Below, piece after piece: positions 47,971-59,325 of a DNA stretch of 64,000 nt. The stretch spans positions 180,144,011 through 180,208,010 of the forward strand of contig CP136064.1 of the NCBI GenBank assembly GCA_032622095.1, read 5' to 3'. Position 1 is the first letter of the stretch; each line of letters starts with the position of its first letter. The stretch comes from Siphonodentalium dalli (lineage: Eukaryota > Mollusca > Scaphopoda > Gadilida > Siphonodentaliidae). The notes below the pieces were generated by a model. That model was not told where the DNA came from and did not search any database. It was given only the letters and a program-made list of their open reading frames with translations. The position numbers and the translations under genes were made by a program.

Positions 47971-48724
47971 TACCTTACTCGTAGTTAAATTCGCGCAGTA
48001 CTATTTTTTGCTCAGTTTTGATTTCGCGCACTTTGATTTCGCCCACCGAGCTGCGCGAATTCAAAACTGACAAAACTATTTTCGTAAAATACTTAGATCT
48101 TAATAGTTTATATGAAGATACGCGTGCATATTAAAGACAATCACGATGGCTTACCATCGTCTATAATTTAACATAACTGCATCATCAATGTGGTGAAGAC
48201 CGGTGTTATACGCTCCAAATAGTTTTGATGATATTTAAATATTTATAAACATAATTGAAATGAAGTCGAAAGAAGTAAAACTACAACCGCGTATGGAAAA
48301 CTTACATCAGAAAAAAAACTTGGCTGTTGAATGTGTTGACATCTAACTCAGACTGCTTGGTCACGGTGTACATGTAACGCCATTGTTGTAAATAGGGGAC
48401 GTGCTTTCGTGCATCTTTAGTTTGCAATGTGTATTTCTTATAAGTATTTCAACATTTAATGATGTAATCATGATATGTGGCATACATATCAGTTAGGGTT
48501 TTAATGTTGTTTGCCTGCATGTAAAATATAGTCCTACAAGCCTAATGCATTTGGTCCAACCTTCCGTAATGTGTATATGTAACTCATCAAAATATATGAT
48601 CTTCTTGTTTCCCTGTGGTTTGGTATAAACTCAGGAGTCGTACTATTTTTCGCTCAGTTTTAAATTCGCGCAACATTGGGTGCGCTAAAAATAGTACTGC
48701 GCGAATTTAAATTCGAGTAAGGTA
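47971..48724. mobile_element. 754-bp element with TACCTTACTCG terminal repeats
   Basis: The left TACCTTACTCGTAGTTAAAT and the reverse complement of the right end (TACCTTACTCGAATTTAAAT) agree, as does the following TCGCGCAGTACTATTTTT. This gives terminal repeats of about 38 bp. No ORF. A target duplication is not evident. A related left end lies at 55257-55390. Confidence 0.65.
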
Positions 48725-48773
48725 GCTAAAAGGCAAATAATAGTGATGGTTATTAAAAAGTTTCTTGAGTGAC

Positions 48774-48839
48774 TGCCCCGGCGCCGGAAACCGACGAGAG
48801 CCGGTTCGCCCCGGGAGGCGGTCGGTCAGACGCCGACGA
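48774..48839. other. GC-rich islet, possible rDNA-derived fragment
   Basis: About 66 bases, roughly 75% GC (CCCCGGCGCCGGAAACCGAC, then CGCCCCGGGAGGCGGTCGG), stand out sharply from AT-rich flanks. Composition recalls a 28S expansion segment. I cannot confirm this by eye. Confidence 0.3.
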
Positions 48840-49128
48840 TTATCCAGTATTTCCCAAAAATTGAGTATCTTTAGTCGTTAATCAGTAATATGTATAATAA
48901 TGTGATATCTATACTGTGAAACATGAATATATACAATATATACAGACCAGCGTGTCGAGGGGGTTAACTGTGACTCGCAGTTTGTACATGCATGATACTT
49001 TTTAATTTATGGACCTTTTTTATCCACGTAACCGGACCGGACTATAACATAATAGTTTAAACATATTTTATTTGGTCAATGCATAAACATATACAAGGGC
49101 AAAAGAGATGAGATGCCACTTAAAATAA

Positions 49129-49151
49129 CACCCCCCCCCCCCCCCCCCCCC
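49129..49151. repeat. Poly-C tract
   Basis: About 21 consecutive C residues. Confidence 0.95.
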
Positions 49152-49420
49152 ATTGTCAAAACACTGAATATAAGCAAATCCAACGTTGACAAGAGCAATT
49201 AAATATGTTATAACAATGTAGCTATATATGTACACGTAATGGCAGCTATCACAGTAGCATTGACGGATTGTTTGATATGTTATGTATGAGGGAAGGAAGA
49301 GTTATACAAAAACGCAATAAAGAGACTGAAATTAAGCAAACTGAAGAGAAGGATAGATGTTGGGGAGAGATATATGTTGAGGGAGAGAGAGATAAAGGAG
49401 ATAGAAACTGTATACAGTGC

Positions 49421-49422
<2 letters not shown>

Positions 49423-49507
<85 letters not shown>

Positions 49508-49544
49508 AGAGTGGGAGCGAGAGAGGGAGAGAGGGGGAGCCAGA

Positions 49545-49605
<61 letters not shown>
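49423..49605. repeat. (GA)n microsatellite, interrupted
   Basis: A pure GA run of about 79 bases at 49424-49502, an imperfect GGGAGAGTGGGAG-type interval, then about 50 more bases of GA. It yields long low-complexity frames (Arg-Glu on one strand, Ser-Leu on the other) that are not genes. Confidence 0.97.
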
Positions 49606-49606
<1 letters not shown>

Positions 49607-50699
49607 TATATATATATAAAGGTATTGCATGTGCATGGTGTCGACAGATTTACTTTTTTTATTTAACTTGAAAATAATATAATTGCAATGACCTCGATTT
49701 TACCTCTGTAACTACAAACTACAAAGAACACATAATCATATATCCGTTCGTGGAAGTATTTCATGCGCCCTTCCATTAGTTGAGTACATATACATTTCGT
49801 GCAGATTTTGCTTTTCTGGTTCGATAATGGTGTTATCAATACCAGAGGTGATGCTGAAGATGGATTTCCAGAGACAAACAACAATTCGTGCACACGCTTC
49901 GTGTTTATTTTTGCAATCAATAACTTTTAATCAAACAAATCCTATTGTTCGGTTAAAATCGTATACTGCGAGACAATGCTGCGAAAAAATATGAAGGTTG
50001 CAAACTGTTGCAATGCTATAAATTAGCTGGTATTTGTCGATATGATCGATCGGCACATGTTTTTCAGCACATGGCATCCCTGTGGTGAAGAGGCGTAGAA
50101 GAATTTTGTACCCAGAAGTGTATACTAAGTACATGTATTCTACATTCTAGTGGCGTCCAAACGAGTAAATATGCGGAGGTGAACAAAGGGGAAACCTTAT
50201 TGAGAGTGCGACATCACAATGGGCGTTTAATATAATTTGGTTTTCCAATAAATCGGGTCGCTATTGGAAGAATTGCACGGAGAGTCAAATTATACAGAAT
50301 TTAAAGATACATTGTGATCGTCCGAAGCTTTTTGTGTAGATTGCGGATATTGAAATTATGAATAAGAGTGGGTGACACATGGCCGGACACCAGTCTATTG
50401 TCGAGATAATATTTTTATAAGCGCATATTGACTGTTAAGAACATTACAGGTGTGTGTTTGTGTCAATATCCCAGTTGCATTCTCAACAAAGGAAGTCCAA
50501 TGCGGACATAAATCAAGTTTATGAGCTCACCGAGTTTGCAATAGAGCCGTTGTCAATATCCGTTCTCGTCAAATATAATGGGTGCAAACACAGTATGGCG
50601 AGAAAGTACGAAGTATCACAATAAATATACATTCATACGCTGGCAAATTTGCCTGACAATTTTGCAGGAAAGCAGTCGTAGAGGGTTGTAGTTTTATTG
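49606..50699. other. Non-coding stretch, nothing recognised
   Basis: No protein motif or repeat end found. Confidence 0.4.
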
Positions 50700-51110
50700 A
50701 ATACTAGCAGGGGTATCCGGCGTTGCTTGGGCGAAGAATGCTAATATATTAGAGGCCCTTCAAGTCATCTTAAATAATTATTAGTAATCTGGGGTAAACA
50801 GCACATATTGCATGTCTCCGGATAAAGTTATTTTTATCTTTTAAGTTGATAATAAAAGCTCTGTATTGCTAATTATCAGTGCCCCATTAAGTCATCTGGG
50901 ATCAACAGCACCTATCCCGTGATATTCCCGGAGTCATTTTATTTTGTGCACCAGTTTTCCTTCATAGCATCTGGGCTAATAATAAACGCTCTTTATTTAT
51001 CATATAATTTATTAGTTCCAGTTTAAGTCATCTGTGGTCAAAGGTAGCTATCCCATGACAATTCCCTGATCAGATAACCCATATGTACCAATGTTCCTAC
51101 ATATAATCTA
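50700..51110 (+). mobile_element. CTAGC-head element, copy 4, decayed
   Basis: The head ACTAGCAGGGGTATCCGGCG (then TTGCTTGGGCGAAGAA) is followed by about three degenerate units of 120-130 bp sharing AAGTCATCTGGGATCAACAG and CCTATCCC(G/A)TGA. No CAGA tail remains. Confidence 0.45.
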
Positions 51111-51475
51111 TTCCACCGATCAGGAAACACATTGTCTTCAGTATGTGTGTGCATGCTTAGTTTTCAATTCAGCGTGATGGCGAAAAAGAACTGCAAAATG
51201 GAGTATATCGTTAACTCATATCCAAACCCGAAGATTTTCTTATTGAACAATATATTTTAAAAAATACACGTTGATATCAGCACGTTTATCTGAAATTGCT
51301 TTAAGAAAGGACGTACAATCCCAAGCACAGCTTTAATTTACATGCACAGTTTGCCACATCAAAAGTATGCTTCAACACTTTGAACACATGTGATTTAGCC
51401 AAACCAGGAAACACTGTAGGCTAGAATTATTGAACACGACAATCACGATTGTTCTCTACTTAATTATGTTATGTA

Positions 51476-51586
51476 TAGGATAATGGCTGAAAACTGTACA
51501 TTATTTCAGGGAATGGATCGATCGAGACCGTAGGCCAATGTCGTTCCATTCGCTGAAAGAAATTACAGTTTTCAGCTATTATCTGA
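51476..51586. mobile_element. Hairpin element
   Basis: AGGATAATGGCTGAAAACTG at the left and CAGTTTTCAGCTATTATCTG at the right. The arms of about 48 bp carry several mismatches. Confidence 0.6.
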
Positions 51587-52430
51587 CTTAAAATTTGGCC
51601 GAATCCATTTGTTTGATGCATCCCCTCTGATCAGAATGTATTAACCCGAAATTGGGTCAAGACAACTGAGTTGTTCCATGTGTTCGGTCTTATCCACTCG
51701 CACATTGGCTTCACGGATGGCGTGACATCTTGACCCATTGTCAACTTGTTAATGGACAGGCAGTACATCACTGCAATCCCGACCGTTGACTAAAAACGAC
51801 GTACACGAAATGAGCTCCTTTTGCGATATATTTAACGATTACTCTCGGAGTTTTGCCCTTATATTTGGCACTTATTTAAAATTATTTATACGGCATATTT
51901 CGGATATGGCGGAAAATTATAAACTGAATGACTGATTGGTGCGAGCGGTGTGCCTAATCGGAGAGTTGGCGATCGTGTTGATTGAGATCGTTATACTGAA
52001 GATCAAAGGACTACATTTACATGTAAATTACTATGTTAGTTTATGTGTTGTCACGAGGGGTGCTACAACATGCCACCCCGGAACGGAATTAAATTCGAGA
52101 AATTTTACCGTTGATAATGCAATGCCGATTCATACAGTGAAACGACATGCCTGAAATTTGAAGTTAGACACCCCCACGACTGACGAGGTTGTACCGGTAT
52201 ATCCCTTCTGCGTGTTTCTAGAAATCAAACCGACATGATGGTATCATACATGCAAGTCATATAAAATGAAATGGTCCACAGTAAAATAACTGTTAATTAA
52301 TTTGGATATTGAGTGACCGTTATTAAAATAATGGATGTATAGTTGTTTGTAAAATAATGTACGATCTAGTGCATAACTTATAAGTTTAATTCCTTTTGTT
52401 CATGCTCATATATCTTGTCGTTGAAATGAG
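51587..52430. other. Non-coding stretch
   Basis: Nothing recognised before the (ATCT)n microsatellite. Confidence 0.4.
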
Positions 52431-52436
52431 TAATAA

Positions 52437-52472
52437 ATCTATATATCTATCTATCTATCTATCTATCTATCT
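52437..52472. repeat. (ATCT)n microsatellite
   Basis: About eight tandem ATCT units. Confidence 0.95.
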
Positions 52473-52830
52473 CGGGAATAACCATCCATTATTCTATAAA
52501 CTGGAGTCAATGAACAAAGGAGTGACGTCATAGGCATGTTTTAATATCAGTGCATATAGTCATTGGTATAGGCTAGACGATTGAACGCAAATCTCGCGTG
52601 TCCATGCTTGGTTTCTCGAAATCACAATCGTCGTAACTGCGAATATGGCAAAACGACAACTGATATAGAAAGAACACAAATTATAGTGGCGTAGTACCCT
52701 ATTCGTAATCCGTTAATTATGCGAAAGGCGTCCAACGAAATGAAGAACAAGAACCGACGAGGTTCTGGCAGCGAGGGGTTTGCTATATAGCAGCTTACCC
52801 TAGCTTTTCGTCGGCTTATAACACTAAAGA

Positions 52831-53290
52831 CCCTGTGCCAATACATTCTCTTATATATGCGAGTCAACCATAGGTCGCCTCGCATATATAAGAGGATGCA
52901 TTGGCCTAATAATTTTTTATCAATTTTTCTTACATTCTTTAACAATTGTTATCTTTCGTTATCATTTTTTCTTACATTCTTTAACAATTTTGATCATGTT
53001 TTATAATTTTTTCTTACATTCTATTTCTATAACAATTTTTTTTATCATTTTTTCTTATATTCTTTATCAATTTTTATCACTTTTTCTTACATTCTTTAAC
53101 AATTTTTATCATTTTTTATCATTATTTATTACATTCCTTAACAATTTTTTATCATTTTATAATTTTTCTTACATTCTTTAACAATTATAAAAACAGAATA
53201 TAAAATGTTTTAGGCCAAAGCATTCTCTTATATATGCGAAGCGACCTATGGTTGACTCGCATATATATAAGAGCATGCATTGGCACAGGG
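52831..53290. mobile_element. Foldback element with hairpin termini, copy 1
   Basis: The left end CCCTGTGCCAATACATTCTC (52831-52909) and right end (53213-53290) are reverse complements about 78 bp long. Each end is itself an inverted repeat around ATAGGTCGC (TCTTATATATGCGAG and CTCGCATATATAAGAG). The 300-bp core is a tandem array of TTATCATTTTTTCTTACATT / CTTTAACAATT units. No ORF. Flanks show no clear duplication. Confidence 0.8.
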
Positions 53291-53637
53291 TTTTCGCAAA
53301 ACAAATCAGGAAGCTCCCGCAATGAAAGGGTTAATTATGTTATTATCAGTGCACAGTGAGTGGTATTGGCTAAACGATTGAACGCAAATCTCGCGTGTCC
53401 ATGCTTATCTTCTCGAAACCGCAATTGTCGTAACTACGGATATGGCAAAACGACAACTGATATAGAAAGAACATAACTTATAGTGGCGTATAGTACCCTA
53501 TTCGTAATTCGAAGTAGTGTTATTTATGCGAAAGGCGTCCAATGAAATCAAGAACGAGAACCGACGAGGTTCTGGCAGTAAAGGGTTTGCTATATAGCAG
53601 CTTACCCTGGTTTTTCGTCGGCTTATAACACTAAAGA

Positions 53638-54112
53638 CCCTGTGCCAATGCTTTCTCTTATATATGCGAGTCAACCATAGGTCGATCGCCTCGCATATAT
53701 AAGAGAATGCATTTGGCCTAATAATGTTTTATCATTTTTTATCATTTTTTCTTACATTCTTTAACAATTTTTATCATTTGTTATCATTTTTTCTTACATT
53801 CTTTAACAATTTTTATCATGTTTTATCATAATTGTTCTAACATTCTATTTCTATAACAATTTTTTTTATCATTTTTTCTTATATTCTTTATAAATTTTTA
53901 TCATTTTTTCTTACATTCTTTAACAATTTTTATCATTTTTTTTATCATTATTTATTACATTCTTTAACAATTTTTTATCATTTTATCATTATTCTTACAT
54001 TCTACAATTATAAATAAAAGAATATAAAATGTTTTAGGCCAATGCATTCTCTTAAATATGCGAGGCGACCTATGGTCGACTCGCATATATAAGAGAATGC
54101 ATTGGCACAGGG
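53638..54112. mobile_element. Foldback element with hairpin termini, copy 2
   Basis: Same structure as 52831-53290, in the second tandem unit. The hairpin ends are retained and the AT-rich core is slightly longer (475 bp in total). Confidence 0.8.
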
Positions 54113-54462
54113 TTTTCGCAAAAAGTCAGGAAGCCCTCGTCATGAAAGGGTTAATTGTGTTATTATCAGTGCACAGTGAGTGAAATCACAGTGAGTGGTA
54201 TTGGCTAAACGATTGAACGAAAATCGCGTGTCCATGCTTAGTTTCTCGAAACCGCAATCGTCGTAACTACGGATATGGTAAAACGACAACTGATATAGAA
54301 AGAACACACATTTTAGTAGCGTAGTACCCTATTCGTAATTCGAAGTAGTGTTATTTATGCGAAAGGCGTCCAATGAAATCAAGAACGAGAACCCACGAGG
54401 TTCTGGCAGTGAGGGGTTTGCAATATAGCAACAGACGCTGCACACAGCTTACCCTGGCTTTT

Positions 54463-55256
54463 CGGAGGCTTATGCATGCACGCATGCATATATCCAGTTG
54501 TCTAATTTAACCAGACCCTAATCATCGAAAATGATTGGCCATGATTGCACCCGATATCTGGGATTATATATCCGTGGTTCAAATGAGTTCTAGTGCGCGA
54601 ATGAATCCATTACTCTTCTTATACCTGGGGTATTATAGTAATTGAAGTGTAATCCCTGATTCGATCTTTAACTGTATGTAAATTTCATCCCGGTTTCATC
54701 ATAACAGCTTGGCTATAACGCCAATCGTTACCGCTATGTATTCATTGTGATGAAATACATGCACACCATTATGACTACAGGTGTTCGGAGGCATATGTTG
54801 GCATATTTTTCGAGGATATAACCGAAGGTAAAATTGACATAGTTGAAGTCCGACATCCATATTTATTGAAGATGTCCCATTTTACACTAAAGTAGAAAGT
54901 TGATAAAAAATTATAACCTAATAAAACTGGCTCTTTTGAAAGTTGTTACCTAACTACGTATCTATATTTGAAGTGGACAGTCTGTCCGCATGTTCACTAT
55001 AGACCATGACGAGAACCAACATGAGGACATCAAATTGATCCAACCAGTTCGCTTTTACGCTCAAGATTGTGATGCTTGTTAAAATAACAAAATCGGCGAT
55101 GTCAGGGGTGGAAAGGGGAGGGGCAACTTAATCGATTGAAATGTTCTATCGCCAGGAAAAAGTCAAATCAAATCGTAGGTTCAGCTAGTGGATCCGATGA
55201 ATTTGGTTTCTGTGTGAACATTTTTCTACAAACTCTGCGTTTGTTTTCAAATTTGG
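54463..55256. other. Non-coding stretch
   Basis: It starts with a GCATGCACGCATGCAT palindromic patch. Otherwise nothing recognised. Confidence 0.4.
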
Positions 55257-55390
55257 TACCTTACTCGTATTTAAATTCGCGCAGTATTATTTTTCGAATA
55301 CGATGCGCGAATTCCAATGCGCCAATGACAAACATATGTTCGTAAAAGTCATGATCTTATGACAGTTTCCGTCCCCAGCCGTTCGTGTAG
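55257..55390 (+). mobile_element. Left end of a TACCTTACTCG element
   Basis: TACCTTACTCGTATTTAAAT, then TCGCGCAGTATTATTTTTCG and GCGCGAATTCCAATGCG, parallels 47971-48100. The right end was not found. Confidence 0.55.
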
Positions 55391-55503
55391 TTATAGTTGC
55401 AGATTATATACCATCACGACACAATTTACAATAAACAGAACATATAGATCTGTTCATTAATTATTTTGAACACGGGGGTTTATAATGCTTCAAATAGTCA
55501 AAT

Positions 55504-55869
55504 AGACATATTATGGACTTGTTCGGGTGTGTCAAACTGATAAGTTAGTATTCATGCGTTATGCCAACTGGAGGAATGTAGCATTCTACTAGCATCGCCG
55601 AAAATCTCAAACAAATTAACCATACCATTCAATAGAAAACATCGTCTGAACTACGCGAAATTGTAAATATTTACATCTCGATTCGGGACGCAACTATCGG
55701 CGATAAACAAACATAAATGATTTCGCAATCGAGTGTCATTGCATTTAATTAATATATCAGAATGACGGTGTGTGTTGTCAATTTGAATTGATATCGTAAA
55801 CATAACTACTCTTAGCAAGAGTATTCTCCATTTCTATTTGATCACCCTGCTGTAGTGTTTCACATCACT
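55504..55869 (-). mobile_element. 369-bp TTAA-flanked element, copy B
   Basis: It runs from AGACATATTATGGACTTGTT to GTAGTGTTTCACATCACT, with TTAA at 55870-55873. It is close to copy A over the full length in reverse, including GCCAACTGGAGGAATGT and CGATTCGGGACGCAACTATC. The left TTAA is eroded. Confidence 0.8.
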
Positions 55870-55873
55870 TTAA

Positions 55874-58176
55874 TTGTGTTATATGGACTCATTATACTGA
55901 TGTCGATACTCATGAGTTTTCATGTGCCATGATAGTCCTCCATGCATGGGCGGTCGTAAATTTTGCTTCACAGATATATGCTTGTTTGTTTGGCCTTCAG
56001 TTATAAGTGATGTCATGGTGTTATCCCTATATACATATCTCAGTATCTAAGCAAATTATAAACTGATCAAGTCTAAACGCGAAAGTTATTGGAATCGGCT
56101 GGCCATGAACTATGATGGGTGCCCACATGTAACACGATTCGCAGGGAGTCTTGGTGTTCAAATAGTGATCTATCTCCAGCAAGATTCTGAATTAGAACTC
56201 TATGACAGGACACTGTTCTATCTCCAGTGATGAACCAGTCATTTATATAATACAGCACTCTTGACCTCGGTGTTAAATTATGGTATATCCAAAAACTTGA
56301 ATGCGATAGAATAAATCGCTTAGAACAGTTCTATACATCCACCGCTAAAATCGTAATTTTAAGAAATTGTGGTTATCTCCTTGCTGAGTAACCTCAAAGA
56401 ATGCGTAAAGACATGCACTGGTAGCTCAAGGGTTACGTTGCTCAGATAAAATAAAAATGAGTTTTCAAAACCTGAAAATTTTCAAATGGCGTTTTCTTAA
56501 TTATTTCGCCAAAAATATTGATTGGAAAATTAAATTTGAAGAATTTCATTATATTTCCAGAATGAAATCTCCAACTGCTATATAGCTTCAGGTGTGAACT
56601 TTCAAACCTTCGAAATTAGACCGAAGTCGGGTTTAGAAAACACCACCCCTGCATATCGCCACATGAACAAGTTTATATATAGGATAATAACGCCCTTGCA
56701 AACCACCTGACACCGCGTATATTGTTAGATATAACCTTGGGTCTACTTCAACTGTTATTGAAACTGATTGTCAAAGAGAATTATGTATGTACATGAAGGA
56801 TGCTTATAACTATATCTGACATGGAGAGATATACGGTCGCCCGGGAGCATGCATTGAGTCTATAGCAGAGAAGGGTTGCTCTAAGAACTGGTAATACTCT
56901 TGATAATTGTGTCCACGAAAAATCAATATTATAACGTGCGTGACTGGATCGAATATGGTAAGGGATATCACATAATTGGGACGAGACATTCTCACAGAAG
57001 ACAAACCAATCTAGTATTGAGAAATGAGATTACAAATTCTAGCGGTTGTATGAAAAGGACGCTGGGGATATACGCTGGAATAATTTCGCTTGGTGGTTGT
57101 CTGGTCCATTTGATTGGAGATGCGTATAGAAGCCATAAACAAGCAATTTATCGCGCGCGCGGTTAACACAGACTCGAAAACAGACACTTTCTCCAGAAAT
57201 TTTAGATGGAGTTTTTGGTGTTTGAAGTTAAGTCTATTTGGACATCACGGTGAACATTTGCTTTGAACGTCCGAGTACATCACCACAGACCTTTCGATCG
57301 ATACGGCCCTTTGTGTCATAGATCGCTTCCACCGAAACCGCAATACAGGTCCTTGGTCCATATACGCTTCCAGTTGTTTTGCTATATCAATCAAAACGCT
57401 ATAGCCGGTATACTTATTGTCTTCCCTTTCAAAGAACATCACCGAACTTGTTTTAATAAGATAAGAATATATCCAAAATGGGTAGTTGAAAACATGAATA
57501 AAATGCATAGAATTTGACAGCAAAATAACGCTATATATAGTATATAGTATAGTACATATATATGCATATATATATACATGAACAACATTTTGTTATATAT
57601 CTAATTAATCAGTCATAAATCATAAGTTGATTAGCTTTTATTGGAATCCCGAACGGCGAACAAAGATGAAAATTTGCCATATCTCCCAGATGAAGCAAAT
57701 TGACGTCATCAATGACGTTACTTTTGGAAAATATCAATAAAGCAAACGTTCCGCGATTTTCTCTATTAATAATGCAATTGGCGAGCTATTCTTCGAAGTA
57801 ATGCATTTGTGAAAACGTTTTCCGCGGATTGAACTATATATAGCCTAACGTACGTGAGTATAGTATGTGTGAAATCATCGGATTTGTATGATTTCTTGTA
57901 TCTATCTGTATCGCGACGAGAAACCATCGAAAGCCCCAACTATTTGCACTTAATTAAATGGATTGAAGTCCAATTTATACTCGTTGATCGGTATACTAAT
58001 ACTTTCTTCCTGTTCATATATATATGAACACGAATAAATTATTAGTATACAACATGTTTTGTCCGTACGCCAAGGCACAAATGTATGTTTTTGGCTAGCG
58101 GATAACGTTTTTTTCTCAGCGGATTCCGGTGGTCTATAGGGAACCATTCTGAAGAATCCACTGGCAGCCTTGAGGC
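55874..58176. other. Mostly non-coding, unassigned
   Basis: No convincing gene. An AT-rich TATATAGTATATAG tract lies at 57530-57600. Weak protein-like frames near 56260-56390 and 56900-57166 gave no family recognition. Confidence 0.4.
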
Positions 58177-59052
58177 TTGGGGATTTTGAGAAATTCGAAT
58201 AAAATCAAGATGGTGGTCAAAATTGCTGTCCTTGCCACAAAGAGATTGTTTTTAACAGCAAAAGAAGCATATATGCATATGAATATGCTTCCCCTAGCTG
58301 TGTGGAACAATTGCACGGCTGAAGAATCACAATTGTTAGAAGATATACAATATGAAGCAGCACGTATAATAACTGGGGCAACTAGGAGTTGTAATAGGGA
58401 TGAATTATTGGTAGAAATTGGATGGCAGAAACTATCGAAAAGGCGAGAAAAATCAAAACTTGCTCAATTCTATAAAATGACGAGAAAATCAACCCAAAAT
58501 ATATATATAACTATGTCCCAAGGGATTCAACAACTTCAAGTGTACCCATTCAGGCACGATAACTTAAGACCTCCCTTTTGCTTTTCTACCTCTTAACAAA
58601 AATCATTCATACCACATGCTATTAAACTTTGGAATAAATTATCAGACGAAGCGAAAATGTGCGAAACGGTTTCCGAATTAAAACAATTCCTGAATAAAGA
58701 TTGCATAGAACCTCCACAATTCTACGAGTATATATGCATATACACGGCAAAGTCAAATAATCCATTGTCGAATACGACTCGAATGCAGTACCGTAATCTG
58801 AATGATCACTTGCACCAAAATCACTTACAGGATAATTCCGATTGTGGCCTGACAGAGACTACTGAACACTTCTTCTTATACTGTCGAAAGTTCACGAACG
58901 AACGAACGATATGCTTTCAAGGTCTTCGCAACAGACCATGTTTAAATGATCTTATTAAAGGATCTCAGTCATTAACAACAGATCAAAACATCGATATCTT
59001 CGCAAGAGTACAGAAATATATTCCACTTACAAAAAGATTCGCGAATATATAA
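58177..59052 (+). pseudogene. LINE ORF2 C-terminal region with one stop
   Basis: One frame runs throughout, with a single in-frame TAA at 58594-58596. It contains AVWNNCTAEESQLLEDIQYE, AARIITGATRS, EIGWQKLSKRREKSKLAQFYKM, NLRPPF, then after the stop FIPHAIKLWNKLSDEAK and SELKQFLN, and finally DCGLTETTEHFFLYC. These are the standard post-RT landmarks of invertebrate Jockey/CR1-like LINEs (VWDNCT, LE-IQ-EAARI-TG-TR, RRE-HKL--FYKI, P---WN-LP, and a CxxH/C zinc module). The reverse transcriptase core is missing, so the copy is 5'-truncated and inactive. It differs in motif set from the LINE at 1-957. Confidence 0.85.
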
Positions 59053-59325
59053 CTGAGAGAAAACAAACTATATATGCTATCAACAATGCGGTAACCCTTG
59101 TCTCCTTGAACGGGTTGATGGGGGCCATATGGGCGATGAGGGGTGCATGGGCAGGCAGGAAGCTATATATATCTGTTATTAATTCGCAGTCAACATAACT
59201 CAATTAGATATTAATGATAAACCAGTTATCACCCATGTGAATATCCAATGGGTAAATGACAAATATAAGCTTACAAAGCTTACAGTCAGATCCTTTTCTC
59301 ATCTCTTATATGCTGGGACACACGT

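Larger units (their letters stand above)
52551..54462 (+). repeat. ~800-bp tandem unit, two and a half copies
   Basis: Units start near 52551, 53350 and 54170, anchored on CGTGTCCATGCTT (spacings 797 and 833). Each has CGTCGTAACT, ATATGGCAAAACGACAACTG, GTACCCTATTCGTAAT and GAGGTTCTGGCAG. The first two carry a foldback element after GCTTATAACACTAAAGA. The third diverges at that point. Insertion came before duplication, or the third unit lost it. Confidence 0.85.

Noticed and set aside
49268-49671. Long Arg-Glu and Ser-Leu open frames
   Set aside because: Pure products of the (GA)n microsatellite.
56261-56395. Frame resembling LINE text (LGVKLWYIQKLECDRINRLE)
   Set aside because: No diagnostic motif such as GELGRFP or a zinc module follows; similarity is too loose.
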